64,000 nt of DNA from Dysidea avara (lineage: Eukaryota; Porifera; Demospongiae; Dictyoceratida; Dysideidae), in the NCBI RefSeq assembly GCF_963678975.1, contig NC_089278.1, forward strand, positions 12,365,479 through 12,429,478, in the 5' to 3' direction. Positions 1 to 10,620 of the stretch are shown one piece after another (the first letter of the stretch is position 1; each line of letters opens with the position of its first letter). Both the position numbers and the translations under genes were made by a program. Below the pieces are notes generated by a model. It worked only from the letters and a program-made list of their open reading frames with translations. It searched no databases and was not told the DNA's origin.

Positions 1-1006
1 TGCTTCATACAATGTGCATTTTATAGCCAGTTTTTTACCTTCTGTTCTACCTTTTGCACGCTCAACAGTTGTCTGCATAATTGGTTTGGGATCAACATCA
101 CGCTTCCTTGGTCCCCAAACTTGTTTTACAGATGTACACAACTGTGGGCCTGGCAATTCATTACTTACTTCTGTCGTTTTGAGACAATATTTCTCAAGAA
201 TAAGTAGTAGAGCAAAAAAATGCTGGCAAAATCCCCCATTTCTGCCTGCTGGACAACAATAACAGGCTGCGTACTCCACACCTTTGTCTGATATCATTAC
301 TTTCTAATTATATTTCACAGATTTTCATTGTGATGCCCAACATTTTGATTGCACATGTCCTCCTCCTTGTGGATCTCAACTTCATGCAAATAGCCCCAGA
401 AAAAGAAATCATAACCTCTTCTCAGAGGTTTCTGTACAACAACAACATTGTCACTACCTACAAGAGCTCAAAACTAACATTATAACATACAATGATTTGT
501 TTACCAGGGACTTTTTTCCAGTCTTCAGCAGGTGTTTCAGGATTACATTTGTTGTAACAATTGGGAATTCTGTCGGTGAGGTGGACCATCCAGTTGCAGG
601 CCAAACGGGTGGAGATGTATGACTAGCTGCAACACTGCCAACAGGTGATACTGTCCTGGACTTTCCTTTCACTGCTTCCACATTATGGTGGTAGAACCTC
701 GCCCTTAATAAGTACAAATATTGCTAGTTAGTAACGGGTTTCATAATTACTTGTGTGGAACTGAAAATAGCCAGTGTGTACAGTTTATTTAAGAGATGCA
801 GTCTCTGCTTACCTTTCCAAAAGTTCGTGTTTTCTGTCACTAATATGACCACCGCATTCCCTTAAGTATTTTTTCAACGCTTCAACTGTCCACAAACTAG
901 TTGGAGTACAAACTGTTTCAGTTGCTGGGAATTCACCTGGTAAACCACCTTGCAAACCACAATTTGTGGTAGCTACGTAACCAAACTTGCCCCGTCTGGG
1001 CTTCAT
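1..1006 (-). CDS. Partial gene: SAP domain plus SWIM zinc-finger protein, 5' part, running off the left edge
   Basis: Read on the minus strand. Exon A (1006-813) starts at an ATG and ends at a GT donor in phase 2. It carries a SAP-like helix-extension-helix (LWTVEALKKYLRECGG, then HELLER). Exon B starts at 703 after an AG acceptor in matching phase and is proline/serine-rich. A third exon (303-1) starts after an AG, is open to the edge, and holds a SWIM-type zinc finger: CYCCPAG followed by GGFCQHF, giving the Cys-x-Cys...Cys-x-His ligands, then a WGPRKR segment. SAP domains bind DNA and SWIM fingers bind nucleic acid or protein. In invertebrates and fish this pairing occurs in multicopy proteins that often carry a downstream YqaJ-type nuclease domain; that part would lie outside the window. 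The join between exon B and the zinc-finger exon (about 304-460) is unresolved. A block there (RRGYDFFFWGYLHEVE) looks family-like but is in a frame I could not connect, so the copy may be damaged. Confidence 0.6.
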
Positions 1007-1269
1007 GTGATTTATTATGAAATCTGTCTATTAGTGGAGTATGCACAAGTGTAACTTGTAGAGACCTACAATCGGGTATCAGTTAACAGTAAAACAGTGT
1101 AAAAAATCGGATATCAGTTTTGCTTAAAATGTGGGAATTGGTACAACACTAATTGGCATGTACTGCTTGGACCCCTACTTCATTTTTAATTAATATACTA
1201 GTATAAATCAATTGAGTGACTGAACACATGCAGGTCCGGACTATCAATTACTCACATGTAATATTCATC

Positions 1270-1868
1270 ATTCTGGATCATTTTCAGTTACGTTCCATTA
1301 TACAACATTACAAATGAAGAACAGTACAAGAAGCACCTCTGCAATCAATCCAGTCACTACAAAAATTGCAACTAAATGCACACCTCAACTATTAATTAAG
1401 TGGCCATTCCACTCCATTTTCAAGTATTTTCTATAGCATTATAAATGAAGAACAGTACAAGAAGTGCCTCTGCAATTAATCTATACTGCGGAACTTACAG
1501 ACAGTTCAGTACTGTAATGTGCATGCCACCTGTGAATCAACACTTACGTGGTATTGGAAAAAATAAATGAACACAAAGGAGAACAAAAGTAAGTCCATGA
1601 TGCATGCTGTGGTTGGTTTAACAGCAAAGAAATTAACATTGAGTCATGCTTTGCTGAAGGCATCAGGCAGTCAGTTAGTAGAAAATTCAATCAAATACAA
1701 AAAGGTTAAAATTTCGTATACACTTGTTGGAAGGGTTTGGGTCACTCTGAAAACATAATTATGAGCTTGGTTATGCCTAACTAGTACTATCAAGCAGTTA
1801 TAAAAGAAAAGTAAGGCTGGTTTTTTTGTGATATTTTTGGGCAGGAAAGCTCAATCTTTTTGTATGAA
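1270..1868 (+). repeat. Dispersed repeat family R1, copy a
   Basis: About 600 bp with recognisable relatives at 8815-9055 (3' part only), 20910-21440 and 25690-26280. Shared landmarks are ATGAAGAACAGTACAAG, a GCCTCTGCAATCAAT block, GGCATCAGGCAGTCAGT and GGCAGGAAAGC near the 3' end. No coding domain or terminal inverted repeat is evident, so it is an unclassified non-autonomous repeat. A 63-codon open frame inside it shows no recognisable protein. Confidence 0.7.
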
Positions 1869-1888
1869 GGACCATGAAAGCATGCATG

Positions 1889-2935
1889 TGTAACGGGCTG
1901 GGGTGCCCCATTAAAGCACAACAACTGGACTCCAGCCATGTGGTTCTTCCTTTTACTATTCTTATTAACGTGACCCCCAATACCTCACAAGCATGCGTAT
2001 AAACACACATTAGTACAGTCATTCCACAACTCTGTTCCATTACTCCTCCCCTTGAGGAGCTTGGACTTCCAAGTTAGCTCTGGTTCAATAATGCATGCAT
2101 CATCATCATTCTTCTAAATTCCTTGACACTTCTGTTTGACTTCATAATCGCTGTTCTCAAACTCTTCGCATTATCCACTGTAACCCCAGCATCTCCAATG
2201 TAACCACAGATGGTACACTTCCCACTTCCAGTCCTCGCCACTAGCTACACAGTTCACCATCATTCTCACACTTCACCACAATCACTTAATCACTGAGCTC
2301 TCGACAGTTCCTTACCACACTACACAGTTCACTTCACTAGATGCCACAAATCACAGAGCACTGCTGGCAGACACTGTAGACTTCACGCTTGGTAGCTGCA
2401 GAACCCCTCAACGTCTTGTCCCTGATACTAGTCCGACTGCCCTACCCTTTCACAGTCCATCTACTTTCGGTGGCACGATTTACAAGAATTGGTCCTATAA
2501 CCTAGCCATAGTTGCTTATCTCCAACAAATCCTGCAATCCAATGAGACTCAACTGGCCTTGCCCAGTTGACATGTGTCTTAGTCCCATGTCTGGCATCCT
2601 TCACCAGGAGGTAAGCTTGCTCCGTTCTCCCCTCTCATCTGGACTCTTTCACCCAGAGAATTTGCCTAATGGCTCCAATGACTATCAATTTAGGGTACAC
2701 TGACAGGGATTAAGCGTCTCTTTTCCACCAAGTTCTGCCATTGTCACAACAAATCTACTGTTCTTATCTCACTAGGACCTCCAATGTAATGGGCTGGGGC
2801 ACCCCATTACAGCGCAACGACTGGACTCTCCGGCCACGTGGTTCTTCCTTGTACTATTCTTATTAATGCGACCCCCAATACCTCACATGCATGTGTACAA
2901 ACACATGTTAATACAGTCATTACACAACTGTTACA
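1889..2935. mobile_element. Small LTR (TRIM-like) retrotransposon with 151-bp direct terminal repeats
   Basis: Two direct repeats of exactly 151 bp (1889-2039 and 2785-2935) flank a 745-bp interior. The left repeat begins TGTAACGGGCTGG and the right begins TGTAATGGGCTGG. They end TGTTCCA and TGTTACA, so both have the TG...CA ends of LTRs. The 4-bp sequence CATG sits directly outside both ends (1885-1888 and 2936-2939) and is taken as the target-site duplication. The interior has no reverse transcriptase, gag or long open frame, which fits a terminal-repeat retrotransposon in miniature that depends on another element. No clear tRNA primer-binding site starting TGG follows the left repeat, so the copy is probably old. 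The paired frames seen in both repeats are not genes. Confidence 0.7.
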
Positions 2936-2973
2936 CATGAAAAATTGCATCCTTTTTCTTCCTGTCAATATTA

Positions 2974-3613
2974 TATGTGACCATCTCAGCGAAAACCCGT
3001 CTAGTTCGCACAACCTCCGAATTTACAAATAATAATTCTCTGCATTGTCCAAGGAATGGTTCACCTAAGTTTCAACCTTCTGTGGTGAGTAGTTTTACAG
3101 CGCTAGAAAGTAGGAAGAACAAGGAAATCGATTTGTACAGTGACTATACTAAAAATAAACTATAGGCGCTTGCATTCGCAGCCATAACTTCCGTTTGGAC
3201 TAGTCTACAAAGTTGGAATTTGGCTTAGAATGTTCACCATGGATTGGCAGATCAACCAAGGTATAGTTTTAGCCTTGGAGTCACTTGCGCATAGGCGTAT
3301 GAAGGTGGTTTTGTTGAAGAAAACAGCGATAGTTTTGATTACGTCTACCGCTTCGTAAACAAATGCACGTGACATGCGAACCATTGGAGCTAAAGAAATG
3401 AAACAAAGATTTTCGAATTCCCCATGAGTAGGCGAATAAGATGGTATATAGTTTTAATCGATTTGAGTCTTCCTTCTTTGAGTACTGGCCCAATAAAAAC
3501 TTGCGTATTTTTTCTTGTAGCATGCATAATTTTACAAATTATTTTTAAATTTTGATTTTCTCAATACGCATGCTTGTGCAAACTAGACAGGTTTTCACTG
3601 AGACGGTCACATA
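2974..3613. mobile_element. Harbinger/Tourist-like MITE with TTA target duplication
   Basis: Terminal inverted repeats of about 45 bp: the left begins TATGTGACCATCTCAGCGAA and the right end reads complementary to TATGTGACCGTCTCAGTGAA. TTA flanks both sides (2971-2973 and 3614-3616). A 3-bp TTA/TAA duplication is typical of PIF/Harbinger elements. No transposase is present. Confidence 0.6.
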
Positions 3614-3864
3614 TTATGTACCCATGTTAGCTTTCTTGGCAACACAGCACACCTACCGTGATGTTTTAATACTTAAAAATTACATCATCAGCTTGTGAAT
3701 TATCAATTTCTATACTAAAAATCCATTGAGATGGTCTAATTTTAATATAATGATCAATAGTGGGTCAGGAAGTTGTGCTTTCATGTTTACTCCGCCACTG
3801 ACTGCATACACTACAATTATCAGTGTTTAAAGATGTTATCACCACACTAACAGTTACATATTAT

Positions 3865-4168
3865 ACAAGCATAAGAAAAAATTCGGAATTTTAAATTAGA
3901 TTAGGGACAGTGTATAATGCTGCAATAAAAAGTACTGAAACAAGCTGGATCGGAGTAGTACGTAATGTCCAAATACTGTAAAACAATAAGAAGTGAATAT
4001 CCCTACTGTGTTACACTCAATGCACAGTAGGGATATTCACTTCTTATTGTTTTACAGTATTTGGACATTACGTACTACTCCAATCCAGCTTGTTTCAGTA
4101 CTTTTTATTGCAGCATTATACATTGTCCCTAATCTAATTTAAAATTCCAAATTTTTTCTTATACTTGT
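3865..4168. repeat. Near-perfect 304-bp palindrome (foldback element)
   Basis: Two 146-bp arms (3865-4010 and 4023-4168) are separated by a 12-bp loop. By eye the arms differ at four positions, all transitions, two of them CpG to TpG. Transcribed either way this would form a long hairpin. No clear target duplication was found. Confidence 0.85.
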
Positions 4169-4462
4169 TTGTGAAGTTTTTTTTGCAAGCTCATGACCAC
4201 TAAATATCTGCTGAGTTACTCACAGCACTAGATTATGACTCATACAATAACAACTGATCAGTGGGCAGTGGCATAACCAGGAATTTTAAAAGGGTTTTTC
4301 CAAATGAGAGAGCAGGGGGTCGGGGGGCACAGCCCCCCAGAAAAAATGGGGGTATGCCCCCCGGAAAATTTTTGAGTTTTACACCCAAAATGCATGCAAA
4401 AATAGTGTGTACAAATAGTAAGTTATTGACTCTATACATGTATGCTTAAAGTTACAGCTAGG

Positions 4463-7103
4463 TTATATTAATTTTTGTTCCATTATTCTACAATTTTTCT
4501 GCAGGAACTGTGACCTAATCTCTGCTGTTGACGGTATTAGTGATGAATGCTGGTGAATAGTTAGCAATCCCAGTCCAGTTAATCTTTCTTGACTCATAGT
4601 GGAACGCAAGTAGGTTTTTATCCTTCGAAGTGCACTGAAAGATCGTTCAGCTTCACACGATGTTACAGGAATTACCATCATACGGATCAAGAACTTCCTA
4701 ATGTGTGGGAACAGAAGTGGACTGGCATGCTCCAGGCAGGCTTTAGGAGTAGTGGGAAGCGTCTTGCCTTCAAAATACGAGCGCCAAATGTCAAGCTCAG
4801 CCTTAGCTACACTAGTGCTATCAATATCAGACCTAAAAAACTCCAATAATTCATCATCAGTTGCTTTCTCTTCTAATGAAAAGCAAGAAGGAATGATTCC
4901 TAGACATCTTATTGCCTTGATTGAATGAGATGTAAATCTGCTGTCAATTTCAGTCACCAGGTGATCTAAGAATGCAATAGCCAACGACCGACGATAATAT
5001 TCTTCTGCATTCTCTGCAGGATGATTCTCACGAGCTGTCTGTCTAGAACACCTTCGAGGAGTGTTTACTGAAACCTCATACTTCTCTGCAAGGACATGAA
5101 ATTGATCATTGATATTTGAGCGAACATCGGTCAAGACTTTCTGCAGAGTAGCAACATGCTCAGTAGCCTTCATAATATCCATTGCTTTGGCTTGTAAAGA
5201 TGTGGTTAAATTGTGGGTGAATGACATATACCTTTCAACCGTAAGCAATGTGATAATAAACTCGAAATTGAGCATGGCTTTAGAAAGTGACATTGCATCT
5301 GTGGTGGAATCTCTAGACCAATCCGATGAATTGGTGGTCACTTGGTCAAATGCCCTAATGATGCTTTCAAACATTTCAACAAATATTTGGAGGGCATCAA
5401 TTCTTTGGACCCATCTGGTTTTACATAAAGATTTCAACTTGCTTGTTGACAAACCATCAGCAGCAGCACAGAAAGTGTTCAGCAAATATTGGCGCTCTGG
5501 ATGATTGTCAAAGAATTTATAAACTTTATCAATAATGCCAAGCATATTCTGGACCTGAATCAAGCGGCATGCCTGCACTATAGCCAAATTAAGTATGTGG
5601 GAACAGCAGTGGGAATATATAGCAAGTGGATACTTTTGTTGAATTATAGCAGCGCAACCCTTGTATTTCCCTGACATGTTGCTTGCCCCATCATATGCCT
5701 GCCCTCTCAGTTTGGATGGATCCAAATGACAATCAGCTAAAGCCTTCTCAATCGTAGTTGCAATTGCTCTACCGGTTACTCCCTCACTAAGTTCAAAGAA
5801 TCCCACAAAAGACTCACACACCTGATCGTTTGCAACATATCGAACTGACAAAGATAGCTGTTCTTTATTGGAGCTGTCAGTACATTCATCACAAATGACA
5901 GAATACACCCCACTTTCTGCCACTTGCTTTGACAATCTGTCCCAAATCAAATGCTTGCAAATTGAAATTATTTCGTTTTGTGTATCTGGGCATGTATACT
6001 GTGCATTTTTAGGGGCATCAGTGAGATGCTTTTGAAGGGTTTTGTCACCAAGAGCTCTAAATTGCAAGATGGCTTTAAAATTTCCTTGATTGCTGGACTG
6101 AGCTTGTAATTGACTGTTTGCATCTCTATGTCCCCGTAGTGCAATATTTTGTTTCCCACATAAAACAATGCAATCTATAATTGCGTCAAGCCTGTTACAA
6201 TTGAGATCATATTGCTCTTGCCTATGTTTATTCATGGTGGTGTCGATGGTAGGCTGAACACCAGCATGTGCATCTTTGAAACTTTTCATAGCTAGTGAGC
6301 ATTTAACGTGTGTTGGACAAGTAGAGTGTAATTTTAGCTTCTGATTCAATGCAGTCCAGTTTGAACAAGGCTTTTCAACAAAAATTTTGGCATTACCACC
6401 ATCTGAACCAAACAAGCAACATGGAAGGCAAAGGCAACCATCAAGTTTGGATGTGTACCCAAGCCAACTGTATAATCGCAAATATTTGTGCTGAAAAGAA
6501 CGATTCTTTCCAAATTCAACCTTGGTAGGAAATTGGTATGATGAAGGAGGATTAAATGATGAAAAATTAAGCAAAATATCTAATTTGTTGGTATCTGACA
6601 GATCCTTTCTCAAAAGGGTTTCACAATCCCTGGGCAGTTGCTCATTGTGCATGTCGGTAACTGTAGAGGCACTCGGAGACACAACTAAGGCATCATCAAA
6701 AAAGGTCTAGGGGTGCCCGGCCTGTCTAAATCCAAATTCTCATTGTCTGAATGCACAGAGTCAGAATCAGCACTTGGAGACACAACTAAGGCATCATCAA
6801 GAGGTCTAGGGGTGCCCGGCCTGTCTAAATCTAAACTCTCATTGTCTGAATGCACAGAGTCAGAATCAGGCTCAGTACATTCAGCTGTGGCAGGCCCCTG
6901 TTTAGATGGCACCTCATCAGAATCCTCAATGTGGCTAAAAACAAGAGCCAAATAATTACAAATTTAACTTCTGCATGCCACTCAAAACTGTCACAAAAAT
7001 CGCTGTCAAAACCATACCTCAGCCCAGCTATCTATTTCTATAACGTTTCTTACCTTTTCTTCTGGAAAAAATTGCTAAGAGTTCGCTGTCCACGACGCTT
7101 CAT
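4463..7103 (-). CDS. ZMYM1/DUF4371-type hAT transposase, two exons, interrupted by a 2-nt indel
   Basis: Exon 1 (7103-7054) encodes MKRRGQRTLSNFFQKK and ends in a GTAAG donor in phase 2. The 118-bp intron ends TTTTTAG at 6935. Exon 2 (from 6934) continues in the matching frame with HIEDSDEVPSKQ, then two 33-codon acidic repeats, then the main domain. Seen in the main domain: a TTF-type zinc-finger region (DGCLCLPCCLFG), DUF4371, the first catalytic Asp in VICDECTD, the RNase-H-like segment GQAYDGASNMSG with SHCCSHILNLA, and the C-terminal hAT dimerisation block (TSCEAERSFSALRRIKTYLR) carrying the catalytic Glu. It would cut and paste the surrounding element. The second copy of the acidic repeat (6670-6770) carries two extra bases in an A-run at about 6698-6703. 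This shifts the frame, so the 739-codon main frame (6682-4463) is separated from exon 1. That is either real decay or a homopolymer sequencing error. Residues QRTLSNFF match the PCNA-interacting (PIP) consensus. Confidence 0.85.
6670..6869 (-). repeat. Tandem 33-codon repeat in the transposase acidic region
   Basis: Copy 6771-6869 is 99 bp (33 codons, D/S-rich with RPGTPRPLDDALVV). Copy 6670-6770 is 101 bp, and the 2-nt difference is in an A-run. The copies are otherwise almost identical, so the duplication is recent. Confidence 0.85.
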
Positions 7104-7405
7104 ATCACAAGCACTATAAAACGGTGTTCTATATAAAGCACACCATAAACTATTCGAGTGTGGTATTTGATTTATATTAAAGCTCAAGCAAGCGCTATTT
7201 AAGGCATCTCAGTATTTTAGGTGGCAAGGTAGTTAGCTACAGTTAGTATAAAACTTGCATGGGGAATATTTATATTGCTACATAAATAATTTTTAATAAA
7301 TTTTTCAAACTCATTTTCAAAGGGGTTTTCCAAAAAACCAGGAAAACCCCCTTGCTACGCCACTGGTGGGTGTGGGTGGCTCTACATAAGCCTGCAGACA
7401 ATAAT

Positions 7406-7563
7406 GGACGTGGATTCGTACATACCTACGGACTGGTGAATGGGCGTGGCTACCATATGTCTACAGGCAGCAATTTACGTAAGTGGGCGTGGATTCGTGC
7501 ATACCTACACACTGATGAATGGACGTGGCTACCATATGTCTACAGACTGTAATTTACATAAGT
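7406..7563. repeat. Two tandem copies of a 79-bp unit
   Basis: Units start at 7406 and 7485 with GGACGTGGATTCGT and GGCGTGGATTCGT, and both end near AATTTACRTAAGTGG. The following sequence (GTGGGCATGGCTCACAAAAG, 7562-7581) resembles 56330-56350 inside another element, so this is decayed transposon DNA. Confidence 0.7.
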
Positions 7564-7581
7564 GGGCATGGCTCACAAAAG

Positions 7582-9185
7582 AAGCAGAGCTACACTATGA
7601 CCTTTAGTAACACGTCCACATTTAATTTAGCACGTGGGGTCAGACCTGAATAATCTGTAAAGCAGGACCTGGATGACCAGACTATTGTTACTAAATAAAC
7701 TTTTTATTGAATTACACATTGCTATATAGTTCGCCATAAGTTGCTCTCTCTGATTGATATCAACAGCGAGTCACGTACGCGTGTTTTTGGTGCAACCGGC
7801 GACCACATGTATTCGAATAGTTTGATCAAGAGTTATGTACACTGGTATGGAAGCTGTACTGTAGTCTATTAACACTCAGTTTGACTGATGGCCATGGTAA
7901 AGAAGGATAAAAGGTAAGACAATAGCGCAAGCATTGTATGCTTATCAATATACAAAAGGTTTTTCTTAAGGTGGCGCTGAAGTAATTATGTGAAGCCGTA
8001 CAATGCCCATTTGTCACAATTAAAATTAGCCCACACACTTACTTAGCTATTTTAGTGTGGTAGAGAACTCCCCTTGTGAACCATGTAGTCTACATTTAAA
8101 GGGTTCTTATGATAGCCTGTAATGTTGTAGCTTAGCATGCCAAGTTCCATGAAATCACCCACTATAATTTCATGGCTATTAAACTCTGAACTTATGAGCC
8201 GATTTTAAAAATAACTCACCCCAGAAACAACCTAGCGCTAAGCCGCCTTGGCTCTTATGATTTCTCAACTTGTAGAACAACTCTATGGAATCCTTTTAAA
8301 TGATAACAACGTGGAAACTGGTTAAAATGCAAACCCACATTTTTCAACAAGTGATATCACGCCCGTCAACAGTGAATCGTGAAAAATCGTTCCATAGCCC
8401 TGTAAAGAAACGCTTCACCAGTGCCTCTGCCAAATGGTAAGGGTCTATGGTACATAAATATGGAGTTATTTCACGAATTGTAAGACAGCGTAACTGGCCA
8501 GGGCGTGCTCCGTAAAGCAGTAATCACGCGATGACAGCTGGTGTTGTTCACCGTGAAGTTACCAGAGTTTTGACAAGGTGATGAAGTTAGTACGTGACTT
8601 GTATCAACAATAGTAGCCTGACAATCTGATAGAGTTGGTTCTTTCAATATTTCGAAGCGCTTTGCTTTGTTCTACTAGTTTTCCGTGTTTTTTCGCACAT
8701 GGCCACAAACATGATGTCCCATTAGCTTTGTAAGGCTTCATTTGATTACTTCAGCGCCACCTTAAGCGAACTAGAAATGTTTCTGCAAAAAAAATTAGGG
8801 CTGTATGTGTAGCCACTTTTCCGCTATGCTTGACTAAAAGCATCAGGCAGGTAGTAGAAAATTCTGTTGAATAATTTATTTTTCTAAATTCTGTAGCAAC
8901 TTGATGCAAATGTTTTAGGTTGATCCGAAGACACTTTTGGGCTTGGTTTTACCCAACCAATACTGTCATGTCGTTGTGAAGAAAAATCGTGGCAGGTTTT
9001 TGGGTTATATTATATCACGGATCACCCCCACACCTTCGATGTCCCTAATAAACAGTACTATCGCACTGTATGATATGTACTAGTTGTACCTAAATCATGA
9101 ATATTTTACTGCTACAGGGATCTATTATACATGCATGATTTTGTAAACATGCATGGCTAAAAAGATAAACATACTTATTAATTAC
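7582..9185. other. Non-coding stretch; only a 3' fragment of repeat R1 (8815-9055) recognised
   Basis: No convincing coding exon, RNA gene or terminal-repeat element seen. The fragment 8815-9055 matches the 3' third of repeat R1 (GCATCAGGCAGGTAGTAGAA onward). Confidence 0.5.
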
Positions 9186-9443
9186 CTTTGGAAGCAGCTG
9201 GAGGTTGTGAAGATAAATTATCAATGGCTGACAGCAGCTCATCCCAAGTTGGATTATCAGTTGTCTGCAGCCACCTACGGAGTAAATCTTGACAACACCC
9301 TTCTGCATCACTGCCACAATTACTACTAATAATCTGCAATGTGGGAAATTCAAAGTGTAGATAAACACCGAGATCTCTCCATCTGTATGCATATTTTGGT
9401 ACCACATATTTGTACAAGTTTGGAAGGTCAGGTTTTTTCTGCC
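9186..9443 (-). CDS. DEATH-domain exon of an otherwise unseen gene
   Basis: On the minus strand a TTTATTTTATTAG acceptor precedes 9443 and a GTAATTAA donor follows 9186, giving a 258-bp exon. It encodes a six-helix DEATH-fold pattern. The start is KPDLPNLYKYVVPKYA, then the core tryptophan in YRWRDLGVYLHFEF, IISSNCG, a DLLRRWLQTT helix, and the second conserved tryptophan in NPTWDELLSAIDNL. DEATH domains build homotypic assemblies in apoptosis and innate immunity, and sponges and cnidarians hold many DEATH-domain receptors and NLRs. I could not find neighbouring exons on either side; the flanks are repeats. It may be a solo exon of a larger gene with long repeat-filled introns, or a gene fragment left by rearrangement. 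Confidence 0.7.
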
Positions 9444-9694
9444 CTAATAAAATAAAAAATATACGTACATTGAAAGAAAAATTCTTATCATCTGTATGCT
9501 AGTATGTTTTTGCATTTAAAAGTGTAGAATTGTAGAAAAATGCAACTTATAAACACATAAAACCTCTATTTTGGAAGCTTGAATAGTCAAAACATGCTAC
9601 TAAACATAAAAATAATATATATTTATTTACCAAATTTAACCAGTTCTGTGAAGAACTGACACAGCATATTTTCACTAGTATATATAGTATGTAC

Positions 9695-10040
9695 AAGCCC
9701 GAAAAACAGCTAAAATGAAAAGTGTTTTCCTCAAGAGAATTAACATTTCAGCCAACCAGATGATTAAAGGTGATAATAAAGGTGTTGGCAACAGACACAT
9801 GTGGTTTAGCTCCATTATAGGTTCAGGAGAGCATTGCAATAGACATTACACTTCTATGGTTTCCCATAGGAAATGTATGGTAAAATTTTACATTGACCGT
9901 AAATATTATGTCAGGCATTTGAACAAAAATATTTTTAGTGGGACAAGCAGTACTACAAATAAGCCAAATTTCAAGATTGTGTATAATTCCATCCATAAGT
10001 TATTAGCTAAATGTTTTGAGGATCCAGCTCAACATGTACA
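9695..10040 (+). repeat. Dispersed repeat R2, copy a
   Basis: About 345 bp, matching 59745-60095 over nearly its whole length (landmarks AACATTTCAGCC, GGTTTAGCTCCATTA, CAAGCAGTACTACAAAT). The second copy is in the NLR intron. The long open frame across this copy is chance and runs into the next element. Confidence 0.75.
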
Positions 10041-10051
10041 TATTATAGCGT

Positions 10052-10620
10052 CAAGAGTTAATAATAAGAGAGGAGAGTGTCTAACGCTGTATAGGCCTGT
10101 AATAGATGATTGTGCAGAAGTTAAACGGCTTCCTTTCCGTGTAACGTATAGGGTTCTAGTATTTGTTTGTTTCCTTACCGCAATTAGTTTAGCCGCACCA
10201 TGATGAATCCTCGAGAATATTCGAAGGCTGAACTAAAGACTGAGCTGTATGCACAAGGAACAGTGCTCCTTCAATTCAAGAATGCTCAAAGGTAGGGTAA
10301 CATGGCGACGCAGTGAAAATTTGAAGCGATACTCTGCCTTTGGTTCAGTGTTTATTGGTTTCTCAGACGCTCTCCCCCAGAGTTATCTTCGAGGTTAACA
10401 GCCACACTTCTTTACGCAACAGAGCGATGCTCTTCGTGGTGAACTTGAACATCGAGTTGAACGCACGCCCTTGTGTCTGGGATAGCCTTTGTGGTTAAAT
10501 GCGAAAATATACTAGCCAGTCTGTATGTTACACGGAAAAGAAGCCGTTTAACTTCTGCGCAATCATCTATTACAGGACTATACGGCGTTAGACACTCTTC
10601 TCTCTTATTATTAACTCTTA
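10052..10620. mobile_element. CAAGAG palindromic element, long form (569 bp), 7-bp TSD
   Basis: The ends read CAAGAGTTAATAATAAGAGA on the left and TAAGAGTTAATAATAAGAGA when the right end is complemented. The inverted arms are about 120-135 bp, with a 280-bp middle. Flanks are ATAGCGT (10045-10051) and ATAGTGT (10621-10627), a 7-bp duplication with one mismatch. It encodes no protein. It is the likely parent of the 39-bp copy at 61615-61653, which shares its first 22 bases. Confidence 0.75.

Larger units (their letters stand above)
4266..7365. mobile_element. Autonomous-type hAT-like DNA transposon (3.1 kb), CAGTGGC ends, 5-bp TSD
   Basis: The element begins CAGTGGCATAACCAGG. Its other end reads, on the opposite strand, CAGTGGCGTAGCAAGG. 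The 5-bp GTGGG lies immediately outside both ends (4261-4265 and 7366-7370). Subterminal G/C-rich inverted blocks (about 4315-4365) are typical of this element type. It contains the transposase gene at 4463-7103. The related non-autonomous elements at 34483-34936 and 60984-61286 also show 5-bp duplications. Confidence 0.75.

Noticed and set aside
5109-5504. A 131-codon frame on the plus strand
   Set aside because: Antisense shadow of the transposase gene.
9715-10203. A 162-codon open frame on the plus strand
   Set aside because: It crosses the junction between repeat R2 and the left arm of a foldback element; no domain, and the other R2 copy does not keep the frame.
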